In this document: one piece after another, positions 1 through 13,968 of the stretch
Numbering within the stretch: position 1 is the first letter of the stretch
How the letters are laid out: every line of letters starts with the position of its first letter
Assembly (NCBI GenBank): GCA_020137815.1
Contig: CM035353.1
Location: 6,587,298 to 6,651,297, forward strand
Length of the DNA: 64,000 nt
Source of the DNA: Hormiphora californensis
Lineage: Eukaryota; Ctenophora; Tentaculata; Cydippida; Pleurobrachiidae
Direction of reading: 5' to 3'
Position numbers and translations under genes: made by a program
Notes under the pieces: generated by a model
The model's input: the letters and a program-made list of their open reading frames with translations, nothing else
Databases searched by the model: none
Told to the model about the DNA's origin: nothing

Positions 1-722
1 CTGTTAGAGTTCAATAGAATCCCAAATAAACCTGATGGAGAACGAAGTATTGTATGTGTGAGATTCAGAAAAAATGTGCCCGCATGAAATTTTCCTAGTC
101 TGTCGATTAGTATAGTGTCACTAATTGTATTGTGTAGTGGAGAAATGGTTTTCAAAAACCGTGCGCAGACGCACACTTTACCTAGCACGCGGATAATAAA
201 CAGCCTAATCTAGCGGGAAAAGTGTGCTTTAGTACCAGCGACCGTGTAAAAACGAGCATGATTCGGAGGCGATTAATTCATCGTGCGAAACTGAAAGACA
301 GATTGTGTAGCAAAACATGGCATATAATATCTCTACAATACCATTACCTGCAACCATGATGATGATTCCACATGCCAACATCCAGTCATCATTACTGTTA
401 CCCAGTCCAACATCCCAAGGATGGTCCCTGATTTCGCCTAACTCTGATGATGGATCCATAATAGTGTCCCTAGAAAAACACACATTATATTATCAAAATT
501 ATGGCCAAACCCCTCACTGAAGCCCCCAGTTATAGAGCCCTACGATGAATAGAAGCCATAACAGTATTCTTGATATTGACAATGGGCTGTCTGGCGCCAC
601 ATACCCCATCTGTCGCACGCTCAGATTAGGGTTAATTTGATAATCGAACCGTGGTCTGGCGCCGCCAGACAGCCAATAGGGAGCTGCAGCAAGCGATACC
701 CCAATCAGATCAACACTAACAG
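1..722. other. No gene recognised
   Basis: I see no convincing exon here. A short inverted pair built on GTCTGGCGCC and GCCAGACAG lies at about 587-676. The stretch around 135-195 (TAGTGGAGAAA, GGTTTTCAA, then AGACGC) resembles 5897-5940, so it is probably part of a dispersed repeat. Confidence 0.5.
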
Positions 723-1910
<1,188 letters not shown>

Positions 1911-2297
1911 GTCAGCTGATCACGACACAAGTCACAGAAGTAACAAAAGTAAGTAAAAAGTGTAGTAAAATGTTACGTGATAACAAGCATTTTATCCTCA
2001 CATTACCGTGACGTTGGGTGGAATCAGGTTTCAGGTGAGACACTGAAGCATTGGTAACAAAATTACCTCAGCTGTTATAGTTAGTGATGGTGCGTCAGGG
2101 CACCTATAAAAATCTCATATTTCTCTCGTGAGAACTGTGATTAGAGCATTGGCCTGACAGTTCCAGGACCTGTGCCATTTTGCGGTTTAGCGGTTAGTGC
2201 TCCACTTACACCATTTTGTTATTTTCCTGCGATTTCGCTGTAACAAGTGATTGTGAATTTTTTTATACATGCCGTGTTAGGAATTCCATAGCGAGTC
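1911..2297. other. No gene recognised; presumed upstream region of the arrestin-domain gene
   Basis: There is no coding signal. A short copy of the dispersed hairpin motif GAGCATTGGCCTGACAG lies at 2144-2160. Any promoter for the gene starting at 2298 would lie here, but no clear TATA or initiator can be picked. Confidence 0.4.
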
Positions 2298-5200
2298 ATG
2301 CCAATTGAGAAGTTTTTGATACTATTGGATGCCTGCCCAGCCAATTTTCTACGCTGGTCAGAATGTTTCCGGTAAAGTCAGGCTTGAATTGAAGGATTCT
2401 CTAGACTTTCGAGCTATCGAGCTTAAGCTAAAAGGTTATGCAGATGTAAGTTTAGCATAAAAATGTAAGTTTAAAATACCTTGTTAATTGACAAAATTAT
2501 TATTAGTTTGTTCTATAGGTATCTTGGACAGAAAGAAAAAGAAGGGGTGATAACTGATAAAGCAGAGTGGGTGACCTATAAGGGTCATGAAAAGTACCTA
2601 GACGTTTCACAAAATTTATTTGGTGATGCCATCACTGATGGAGAGAAAACATCCCTCGTTCAAGGCGACCATGAATTTCCATTCTCCATAACACTTCCAC
2701 CGAATCTACCATCAACTTTTGTCGGACAGCATGGTATGTGACTTCCGGGCTCCCTTGAGGCTGTGGCAGTGGATTACGGATCCCTACAGATAGAACTGCC
2801 GGGGAGTAGAGCTATAGCTTCCTATAGGAAGGTGTCAATACGCCAAACTAGAAGTACTACCTATGTGGTCCCCTATATTATTATAATGGTCCTGGCCTAG
2901 GTAGCTCTTCTTCACACTGTTAACCTCACAGGAAAAGTGATATACAAGCTCTCCGCTAAAATTGATCGTCCACGGAAGACAAACGAGCATACCAAAATGT
3001 ATCTAAGGGCGCGATCACACCAAGATCTTCGAAACAATTGCTTCGAAGAACCAAGTTGAATAACACACAGATCTTTTTTTTGGTGCGGCTAAGAACTTTG
3101 TTTTATGAATAAAGCCTATTTTAAAACAAACTTTTTTAAAAATTTGTGCTGGCAATTAATGAATTTATCAAGAAGGACTATTTTAAACTTCCGGTTAAAA
3201 AGTTAAAAACCCTTGTCAGGCAAAATTACGTCAAAGATTATGAATTTTAAACTTCAACAAAGGCTCAAGTTTGATATTCATTTTCCAAAATTAAAACAAG
3301 TTTAATTTGATTATTTAATTTTATTGGAAAATCAAAATCGTGATGATCGGAACACAAATTCACAAATTTTTTTTAAATTAAATTGGAAATTAAATTTAAG
3401 TTGCATTGCAATCTTTCTATATGCATGAACTACATTACTACAAAATTTTAGGTCGTTATTTATAGCAGAACAGAAAATATACCATTTTTAGTTGCCTTGT
3501 TCAGGAAATGTGCAGGGGGTCGAAATCAGCGGTGCAGGGGAAAGATGGTGCAGGGGCAAAATTTTAATTACTTATAATTAATTAGTTAAATTAAAAATAA
3601 GAAATCCAGCCTTTTTATGACTCGTAGTTATACTACTAGAACATGCACACAAAGTTTCATTTCGAAAAAACAAACGGTTTGGCCACAGTTTGAATATCAA
3701 AATTGCAAAAAATGTGCAGGGGTATTTGCCCCTGTACATTTTCAAAAAAAGTGCAGGGGGCCCTAAAAAAGTCCATTTTTGCATGCCTATAACTAATTAA
3801 TTAATTAATTTTCAATACTCCCACTTTTCGAATATCATTTTTTATGATTGAAGAACATTCCTACAAAGTTTCAAGTCGATATTTCAAGCAGAACGGAAGA
3901 AAAACCGTGTGCAGGGGCACGCGTGCAGGGGCAAAAAATCAAAATGTACAGGGGCAATGTGCAGGGGCAAATTTTGGCAGCTTATAATTAATTAATTAAT
4001 TAAAAAATCAAAAATCCGGCCACGTTATGACACGTAGTTATACTACTAGAACATGCCTACAAAATTTCAGGTCGATATCTCAAACGATGTGGCCGCAATC
4101 GCTGCCTGAAATTTGCCCCCCCCCCCCCCCCCCCCCCCCGAAAATCTTCTATTCTTCTGCTATATAGGGCCGTCACTTTTTGGATTTGGTGCAGGGGCAA
4201 AAATTTTTTTTTTCGTTTTTTCTGTTTTCTTCGGGTCGGAGGTGCCTGCCGGCACCTAAATAGGGCCGGCTTTTTGGATTTGGTGCAGGGGCAAAAATTT
4301 TTTTTCTTTCGTTTTTTCTGTTTTCTTCGGGTCGGAGGTGCCTGCCGGCACCTAAATTCCTAGGTAGCTCTTCTTCACACTGTTAACCTCACAGGAAAAG
4401 TGATATACAAGCTCTCCGCTAAAATTGATCGTTCACGGAAGACAAACGAGCATACCAAAATGTATCTAACCGTTCTTTCAGTTTACGATTTGAATCTTCA
4501 ACCCGGTAAGAGCTTTTAGATCTTGGGCAAACGTTAATTTGACGCAATTCCAACGCCGTATATTAGCTTGGCCACATTGATGCCTGAGTGAGATCGAGGT
4601 CGCGCAGCGACCGAGATCGATCTCACATCTAGGCCTCCGGCCCGTTATTGATTTTAGAGCAAACTTTTTCAAAGACCTGGCTGCAAGGAACTACTGAACC
4701 GATTTACATCTCGTTTGTTGCTCCTGGCAGGTAATTGTCTCTAGTTTTACGGAAAATACCCGCGAGTATCAGCATTTGAGGAATAGTGGGTCAAAATTGA
4801 CTCTAAACATGGGCAATTCTTTAAAGACCTGGCTGCAAGCTCCTACTCGGTCCTGGGACAATCTGCGGGTACTGGGAGAATCGTCATGGCCCTGTGAGCA
4901 TGGGAAAATACCCGCCGATTCATCACGATGCGAAATGAGGCGGTAATTGACGTTTGAGTAGTGCTAGGTCAGCTAAAAAGGTCTCCCAAAACAGTCTGTC
5001 GCGCGGGATTTGCTGAAAAACGTGCTTTACATCGCGCGCACGTGAGTTCTTGCTGTCCACGGGCCGGGAGCCTATTCTTCGCGGAGCGAGAATAGGTTGC
5101 ATTGGAGCCAATATATTAGCCCGGTGCGAAGAGGACGGTCTTATATGAGACAATCATGTCTTAAGCGCTCATGGTACCGCCAGATAGGAGATGTTCAATA

Positions 5201-5878
5201 TAATATTGGAAGTTATTTTGAAAGCTACCATGGCAACACACGTGATTCTACTATTATTTTCAGGTGCTGTAACGCCAATTGCGAACCAAGGAACGAAAAC
5301 TTTTGGATGCTGCTGTTGCAAAACTGGTCCCCTGAACGCCTCACTCTCCCTCCCAAAAACTGGTTATGTGTGTGGGGAGACTATCTTCTTCACCGCTGAG
5401 ATTGAGAATCTCTCCCGCAAAGCGATCCTCCCGAGCGGTGAAACAAGAAAACCGAATGATCGTCTCACACACACAACCCAGAATTGAACCCGGTGCAACC
5501 TTTACTTGGAACAACGTTACCTTACAAATCCCCCCTATCTCTCCCTCGGACCTTATCAACTGTACCATAATCGAATTGAACTACAGAGTGACCCTATCCG
5601 TTGATCCTTCTGGTGTTGGGTTTGACCTGAATGTCCCGGTTGACATTCTCATCGGTACCATCCCCCTGAAGAACCAGTTCCAGCAGATTGTTGCTGCACC
5701 AACTGCACCTATCCCATGGGGTGCAGCAGGGGATGAAGCCATGCCCCCACATCCCAGCTACAATGAGGTGATCCATGGTAAAACAGAGATTGGTAAAGAT
5801 GGTGACTCTGACGATGAGGGATCAAGTGCTGGTGATAAACTATTTGCCCCGTACTATCCAACCTATACCTTTCAATAA
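2298..5878 (+). CDS. Arrestin domain-containing protein (ARRDC type), with three apparent +1 frame breaks
   Basis: Alpha-arrestins act as adaptors that link membrane cargo to ubiquitin ligases and endosomal sorting. Exons are 2298-2445, 2519-2733, 4395-4505 and 5264-5878. The product reads as an N-terminal arrestin fold (FYAGQNVSGKV, WVTYKGHEKYLD, FPFSITLPPNLPS) and a C-terminal one (KTGYVCGETIFFTAEIEN, LQIPPISPSDLINCTIIEL, IGTIPL). The tail has HPSYNEV where relatives carry a PPxY ligase-binding motif, so the first proline is missing. About 360 residues fits the family. Exon phases agree across all introns, yet inside exon 1 (near 2348), exon 2 (near 2540) and exon 4 (near 5433) the reading must skip one base to keep the conserved sequence. 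Exon 3 is also present as a truncated copy at 2932-3006. This may be a decaying copy, uncorrected sequence, or programmed frameshifting. AATAAA overlaps the stop codon. Confidence 0.8.
2896..3006 (+). pseudogene. Truncated extra copy of arrestin-gene exon 3 and its splice acceptor
   Basis: These 111 bases are repeated at 4359-4469 with one mismatch seen (C versus T, changing P to S). The copy includes the acceptor AACCTCACAG and codes for VIYKLSAKID and onward, but it stops abruptly and runs into an unrelated insertion instead of continuing to a donor. The downstream copy continues to the proper donor at 4506, so it is taken as the working exon. Confidence 0.8.
3007..4358. repeat. Inserted dispersed repeat rich in GTGCAGGGGC
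   Basis: This AT-rich block has many copies of GTGCAGGGGCAAA, runs of TTAATTAATTAATT and two direct copies of a module ending GGAGGTGCCTGCCGGCACCT (about 4195-4260 and 4277-4354). A C-run of about 25 lies near 4115-4139. The same modules appear in inverse orientation at 25967-26900. There is no coding frame. It sits between two 111-bp direct copies of an arrestin exon. Confidence 0.75.
4560..5110. other. Intron with two GC-rich hairpins
   Basis: In the last intron of the arrestin gene, a hairpin with stem GATCGAGGTCG and loop CGCAG lies near 4590-4625. A second one with stem CCTATTCTTCGC and GCGAGAATAGG lies near 5071-5097. They resemble the hairpins at 11050-11715 in style. No function can be assigned. 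Confidence 0.4.
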
Positions 5879-6634
5879 ACTGTTACAGCGCCGCTTGTAG
5901 TGGAGAAACGGTTTTCAATAAACGGTACGGAGACGCGTGCACTAAACTAATAAAGTGTACTTTATATTCACAATCTAGGGCTGTGTTTGATCAACTTGAC
6001 CGTCAACTTCAACCTTGCGCGTCTTGTTACGGTATTTCATCCTGTATGGCGGCGCCATACCCCATTTGATTGGATTTCATCCAAAGAGTTTGTCGCGACA
6101 CCGTTTTTGTCGAAGAAGCCGTGTCCCAGTTCCGGGTAGAAGATACAAAAACGGTGATTATTTTGGTAAATTAGTTGTATATAAATACATACAGTATGTT
6201 AAATTTAATGTACGGTCTGAAAATAAGAAAAAGTTCTCAAAACCCAGATGTGATATGATTATTGACTACATAGAATATATCCCAATTACATATAGCATTT
6301 ATGGATATCAACATGACCACTCAAAGCTCATTTTTCATGAAAAGAACTGTATGTAAACAGGGTAATAAATAATTTAAAATGGCTTGCACCTCCCCCAAAT
6401 AATCTAAAAGAGAATCCTGACAAATACAGCTCAGTTCACTCAATACTAGTTGCTACGATATTGTTTGGTCATTAATGATTAACTGGATATATGGTGAAAG
6501 ACAATGTTATTACATACACAGTTTCTAATTTTGCAACCCATATGATACTGGAATGTTAGTATTGCAGTGCAACTTGTTGAGTAACAACAAAGTGCAACTA
6601 CATTTGGCAATAGTGTCCAAAGTGTTCAACGATT
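5879..6634. other. Spacer between converging genes; nothing recognised
   Basis: The arrestin gene (+) and the TGF-beta receptor gene (-) end facing each other across this stretch. An AATAAACGG block at 5918-5926 lies in a short repeat shared with 135-195. No exon or structured element is evident. Confidence 0.5.
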
Positions 6635-9208
6635 CTACACAATATCTCCTCCATACCACTCCCGGCTGGTAAAAAGGGCGGAACAACCCCCACCATCATG
6701 GTCAGAATGAACCTTTGAATCTGGAATCTCTTCAGATGACATGTCACTGCAGGAGGAGGAGATGGAGGATACAATAGCTTTCAACTCGGGTTTCTCATCA
6801 CCCTCATGACAATAGTTGCGGAGGCGGTTATAAGCACAGTGGGCGGAGATTCTGCTTTCACTGTCGTAGTCCATCAACTCCGAAACCAGGGCCTTCACCA
6901 CCGACATGATCTGAGGGCAGAGAGTTTAGATGTGGAATAGAAGAGGGGATTGCAAAACATAGAATAGGGATTGATATACTTTCTCTTTCTCTTTCTTTTT
7001 CTCTCTTTTACCTGACTGTAATGTGGAAGGCTCCCAGGAAGTTGTGGTGAAACATGCCTGACCACAACTAGATCTACCAAATCTCGTTGTGTGAAGTCAC
7101 TGGGAAGATCATACTGGAACACGTGGGTATACCGACCTGAATGGAGGGTGACATGTTGTGGGTATACCGACCTGAATGGAGGGTGTCATGTTGTGGGTAT
7201 ACCGACCTGAATGGAGGGTGTCATGTTGTGGGTATACCGACCTGAATGGAGGGTGTCATGTTGTGGGTATACCGACCTGAATGGAGGGTGTCATGTTGTG
7301 GGTATACCGACCTGAATGGAGGGTGTCATGTTGTGGGTATACCGACCTGAATGGAGGGTGTCATGTTGTGGGTATACCGACCTGAATGGAGGGTGTCATG
7401 TTGTGGGTATACCGACCTGAATGGAGGGTGTCATGTTGTGGGTATACCGACCTGAATGGAGGGTGTCATGTTGTGGGTATACCGACCTGAATGGAGGGTG
7501 TCATGTTGTGGGTATACCGACCTGAATGGAGGGTGTCATGTTGTGGGTATACCGACCTGAATGGAGGGTGTCATGTTGTGGGTATACCGACCTGAATGGA
7601 GGGTGTCATGTTGTGGGTATACCGACCTGAATGGAGGGTGTCATGTTGTGGGTATACCGACCTGAATGGAGGGTGTCATGTTGTGGGTATACCGACCTGA
7701 ATGGAGGGTGTCATGTTGTGGGTATACCGACCTGAATGGAGGGTGTCATGTTGTGGGTATACCGACCTGAATGGAGGGTGTCATGTTGTGGGTATACCGA
7801 CCTGAATGGAGGGTGTCATGTTGTGGGTATACCGACCTGAATGGAGGGTGTCATGTTGTGGGTATACCGACCTGAATGGAGGGTGTCATGTTGTGGGTAT
7901 ACCGACCTGAATGGAGGGTGTCATGTTGTGGGTATACCGACCTGAATGGAGGGTGTCATGTTGTGGGTATACCGACCTGAATGGAGGGTGTCATGTTGTG
8001 GGTATACCGACCTGAATGGAGGGTGTCATGTTGTGGGTATACCGACCTGAATGGAGGGTGTCATGTTGTGGGTATACCGACCTGAATGGAGGGTGTCATG
8101 TTGTGGGTATACCGACCTGAATGGAGGGTGTCATGTTGTGGGTATACCGACCTGAATGGAGGGTGTCATGTTGTGGGTATACCGACCTGAATGGAGGGTG
8201 TCATGTTGTGGGTATACCGACCTGAATGGAGGGTGTCATGTTGTGGGTATACCGACCTGAATGGAGGGTGTCATGTTGTGGGTATACCGACCTGAATGGA
8301 GGGTGTCATGTTGTGGGTATACCGACCTGAATGGAGGGTGTCATGTTGTGGGTATACCGACCTGAATGGAGGGTGTCATGCTGTACCTGTCAAGTGGGTA
8401 GCAGCTACCTCCCATAGTACAGCTCCTGTACTGTACAGATCACAGTTTAGTAGGGCAGTAGGGGTGAACAGGTCCACGGTACAGTCCAGGAGTTCAGGTG
8501 ACATGTAGAGGGACGTTCCAACCTGCAGGATAAAATATCAATAGTACCTCAACTACAACGTATGGGGGTAGTGGGGAAACAATGTCACAAGATTTCCATA
8601 GAAACTTATTGAACCTGTCAGAAAATGGGTTAAATCATGAGACAGGATCAGCGATCTGCAGCACCTCCCCCAGACATGATGAAAAAGATAGTGGCATCCC
8701 TTCATAGTGATCATGTACCTCTCTCTAATCATGTACCTCTCTCTTGCAATACACTGTCACAAGATGCTTCTGCAGACTACCCTCGACAGTGTTTTCAAAG
8801 TAGCGTACATAAAATACATGTACAGTGATGCAGCACGGATCGTTATTTTATATTCACCTGTCGAATGGTGTTGGAATCAAAGCTCCTCACATCCAGAGTT
8901 AGATCAAAATCACCCAGAACACATCGCCCCTCCAGGTCAACCAGGAAGTTACCTGTCTTCACATCTCTGTGTGCCAAACTGAAACATTTATACATCTTTA
9001 GCTGAAACATTTCTATCTTAAGTCTGAAGTTGAGGGATAAACATATTCTTCTTTATATTAGGGGAATGAAAAAGAGCTGTTTATGATTTCCGCACCGTGT
9101 TTGTTAGTTATACCTGAGTCCTGACTCCTGACCAGAAAGCACATCGAATCCGTGGATATAGGAAATTGCAGTGAGAATATCTTTAGCCAGCCGCAAAACA
9201 ACTCTGTC

Positions 9209-9307
<99 letters not shown>

Positions 9308-9554
9308 AGAGAGAGATCAGAGAGGGTTACGGATTACGGGCCCCCGAACGGTACATAAGATGGGGGAGAGGTTTGGGGGGGGGGGGGGGGGTTGGGTATT
9401 TGGAAGATGGGAGAAAAAGAAAAATAGTGGTTGACGGGAGAAAGTAAAAAATTGTTTGAAGTCGACTAAACGAAAATGAAACAAACTTCGCCTTACCATG
9501 GCTTCCTTACGGGTCAAAATACAAATTCAGGAACTCTCCATCTTTAACCCTATT

Positions 9555-9630
<76 letters not shown>

Positions 9631-12600
9631 CCTCTCCCTCTCTTCTCTATTCTCTCTTTCCCTGTCTCCAAGTCGACGTGCCACTAGGGAGCCCAAATCT
9701 ATCTAGCTATGGCAGCTATGTTTCCCTAAATAATAACAGCAGTACATATTGCAGCAGTAGCTTTCTATTTTAGCAGACACAAGATCTTATGTAGCACATT
9801 TTCAGACATTTTATTATTATTATTTGTTTTCTAAAAGCCAAAAAAAGCCAGATCAATCCTGGATTTCAGGGCGGGTTTGGCTTTTTTGGTCCCCTCCATA
9901 ATACATTGTACCCTTAACCAGTACGAGTTACCTGCCATGTAGACCGTTTGGCGGAATTGATGTTAGATAATTCTTGAGGCTCCCCCTTTCGTAGTACCGC
10001 AGGTAGAAATATCCTGGACCTGAAATGAGACGCATACTAAACTGTCGCGGTCGAACCTTGAAAAACTCAGCTTACTCCTCCCTATAATAGTAGTTCAATA
10101 TAGCGGTCTTTCTATATATAGGGTCGAGCCTTGTAAAACTCAGCTTACTCCTCCCTATAATAGTAGTTCAATATAGCGGCAGCTCCTTCACTAGCTGACA
10201 TTCTTGTCAAATTATGAGTTATTATGAGTTCCCTCTGCTGTCCTTGGGGCTTTTCTGTTAGTACCTATAATATGTTCAAAGGGGGGGGGGGGGCGGGGGG
10301 TGTACTCCTGTCGGAGACTTCCAACCCCCCCCCTTTGATTTACCTATAACGAGTTCCTCCTGGTAACCCTATCTATAGTGTCTTTTAATGTGCTTTGATG
10401 CTGAATTATTCAGTATCGAAGCTATTCAGTGAATAGTTGAAGATATATATACCCTGCTAACTTAAATAATGCGCCAGTGGCGAGAAGTCCCACTAGCGCG
10501 CTCTCAGTAAACAGCCAGTCCAGCGGCAGATTATTTCCCACTGGCAGGTTATCTATTTTTAACTCCTACGTAACATTCAAAGTGTGTGTAAATGATCAGT
10601 TCTTACTAAAATACAGAGGGAACACTATGTGCAACACTTACACACTACATTGGAGAGAAAGAAAGGACACATTCCGTCAATTACTCTCTCTTTGTCTCCC
10701 CTTTTGTCTCACTATCTCTTTCTCTGTGTTATTTGTGACATGCCCCTTATCAGGTTATTTCTTTCACTCTCTTTCCTTAGCAACTGCTTAGTAACTGTTA
10801 CCAAACAGTGTACACTCAATTGTGACGTGTTTTTAACTATTTCTCAGTTCTCTTTGTGTGTTTTGATTAGTGTTCTCTCTCTTGTTGGTGTGTAATACTT
10901 GAAATAAACAACTAAAGCAGGGTATATAACCCATAAACTCTGACCACTGGCACGTTATAGGTTTAAACCCCTCCGCCTCTCCCTCGGCTCCGCCTCGGGA
11001 TCGTCGTCGTGATTTAAATAGTACATAACTCCCTCCCGCGCGGGCATCTATTCAATAGACGCACTGCAGAGCAGTGCGTCTATTGAGCTGTAATGCACGG
11101 GTCCCGAAGGGACCCGTGCGTTACAGCCCTGTAAATCCCGAGCGTCAGCGAGGGGTTTACAGGTATATCTGCACGCAAGGGAGGGAGTTGTGTTCTATAG
11201 ACCCCGCTGGCGGGCACCTAGAAGCAAAACAAGCACAAATTAGGTGGTTTTCAAACAGAGAGCTCACACAAAACGGGTCAAACAGTTGGAAATGAAGCTA
11301 CAGAGTGCCTCTCTACATTCATACACACTCGTAACAATCGTCGTAACAGTTTCAAAGGGTGGAATGCAGAGAGAGATTACAGTTAATTGTGGGTCATGAG
11401 CAACAGTTGCAACAGACTGGCGGGCGCCAAATCTAGACAGAGAACGTTGTAGGTTGTACACACACTCCCTCTTGTGTTACCAAGTCATTTTATCGTGTTT
11501 CCAGTGATTATTTGTGATCTTTACACAAATCTGTCAGAGGGCGTGCGTCTATCGAGACACAAACTCACGGCAGTGCACGGCCCAATAGACCAGTGCAAAT
11601 TGTTTGAGCGCGCCGTGCGTCTATTTCAGCCAGCGGGGTCTATACCAGTTTATCCGCCAGCGGCGGATAAACTCCAGCTAACTTCTCCCAGCGGCGCGCT
11701 GGGAGAAAGTTATCTGAAATAACGCGCCAGTGGCCAGAGTTTATGCCTCATATATATATATAATATGAATATATTGTCGAATAGAGCGTTCGCTTTATTG
11801 AACGCATACTGTGCGTCACACAGTCACAAGATACTTAACGCTATTTAACTATAAAACAAATGGATTTAAATGTCTCGCATACTACACAATACATATATAT
11901 TGAACGCTCTTCTATTTAATTTTAAATAGTTTTTCGAACTGTTAGTTGAAAATCTCACATACATGTATGTGATATAACTAGTTGGATGTGCTAACCTCAG
12001 TTGTATCGTATACGCTCCGGTAGACGATTGTGGCGACCAAAGCGATGAAATCGAGTGTGCACCAAAACCCAAGAGTTTGTGGCTAAACTAAAGTAGTGGG
12101 ATGGCTTTTTTTATTTCTAGGACTCTACAGACTAATGCACCGAGGAATTATTATCCAACCAGTTCCACAATTTGGTGCGTGGGAAGAACTCAACTTGCAT
12201 TTTATTTTGTTCAATATAATTGAGATATAAATTGAGACCCTGTCAGAGCATTGGCCTGACAGAATTGAGACCCGTAAATTGAGAATTTGATGTTAGAAAG
12301 AAATTAAAAAGCTAAACTTGTTTATTTCTAGCAGTTTTATATCCCCATATTAATACCTTGGTCGATACAGTGTACAAGGGAGGGGTGGGGTCCCAGTAGA
12401 GACATCAACTTGTAAATTCCGGACTCCACTTGGAAGTTCCGATCGACAGCGTGCTCCTTTCGTACCATCATCTCAACACCTGTAGGAACAAGTAAACAAC
12501 CAATCAGAACTCGTTATTTAGGTCACGTGACTGGTTATCAGCCAATCAGGGACCAGTATTTCATGATTCGGTAGGTTCCTGCCGGTAATCGGGGTCCGAC

Positions 12601-13739
12601 TGTACATCATACTACTTACTAAGCAAATTGTGTAACGGTTGTCACCTAGCAACTACACTAGCACGTGCAATTATTTGAGGCACCTGGAGATCTCTCTCCC
12701 GGTTGCAGTTGGGCACCAAGGGGAAATTCAATTCTGCACGTGCATTCTTTTACTTCTGTCCTGATGTCTAGCTCTTCCACCCCAAGCGCTATTCGGCAAC
12801 GTTTATCTAGATCCAGGAGAACTGCTGCTGTCAGGGAGCAGGCTAGAGAATATGACAGATTACGCCATCGTGTTCAAGCGAGCCAATCAACGACTACGGA
12901 TAGCTTTACCCAACGTCGCCCAAGGGTGATTACTCCAGTCGAATCAGAAATCTCCGAATCGGCTACATAGCGGCCAAGTTTTTACGTGATGAGTTTCTGG
13001 AGCAGCACTGCACCTCCATGACATTGATCTTGCACCTTGACATTGTCAGGAAGCCCAGAGCGTACGCCGTACAACAACATGGGTAGGGAGAAAGGCTAGG
13101 AACGGATGGTGCAGGTGATGTCAGCGTTCCCTAATCCAGCTACCATTTCCCCGAAATTCGCCCGTAGGGCGAACGGGCCTACTAGTTAAATATATCCGAT
13201 AACATTGGTCGATTATAATGTTGTATGACGTCAGGAAATTTAGTAAAGAAAGCTGATTCTCTAGGAAGTGGTGGGACAATGAATGTTGAATTTTAATTGT
13301 TATTGCATATCCATGTGGCGGGCGTCGTATATTGTACCGATAACCATCTTAATTGTTGCTTGATGTTGGATATATCAACTTTTGGAAGCCAACGCAACAA
13401 TTCTCTTTATTCTTTAAAATCAACAAAGCATTGTCAGGAATTGTTGGGTAACAAGTCACGCACAGGGTATTACTTTGAATACAGACGAAAGAGTTCTCTC
13501 TTTATACCAATTACTACCCTCGTTTATTTTTTTTTCGTATCCAAAAAAGAAACAAACTCTGCTCATTTCTTTGTTAGCCCTAACAGGGATTCACTGCAGC
13601 ACACGGGAGGGGTAGTCTAGGTTGTTCAAATTTATTGCTCATTGCTTCATTTTTTCTTACTAGCTTTTTTTGCCCTTCCTTCATCGGTTCTTCTGTTAGG
13701 GCGAGTTGAGAAAACATTTTACCCCTCCTTAGATTTGGG

Positions 13740-13805
<66 letters not shown>

Positions 13806-13871
13806 ACTTCGCCAATTAGTCGACAGCAACAGGCCTCACGTGACATGTGCAGACAGTGCAGAAGTGTGCGT

Positions 13872-13968
<97 letters not shown>

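Noticed and set aside
2101-2170. tRNA genes in spacers
   Set aside because: I scanned for cloverleaf arms and GGTTCGA-like T-loops in the gene-free stretches and found none that could be supported.
7125-8384. CRISPR-like array
   Set aside because: The 35-bp units are directly adjacent with no spacers, and the genome is eukaryotic. It is a minisatellite.
12665-12970. A 101-codon frame as a separate gene
   Set aside because: It lies in a receptor intron, matches no family I know, and has no splice or codon evidence.
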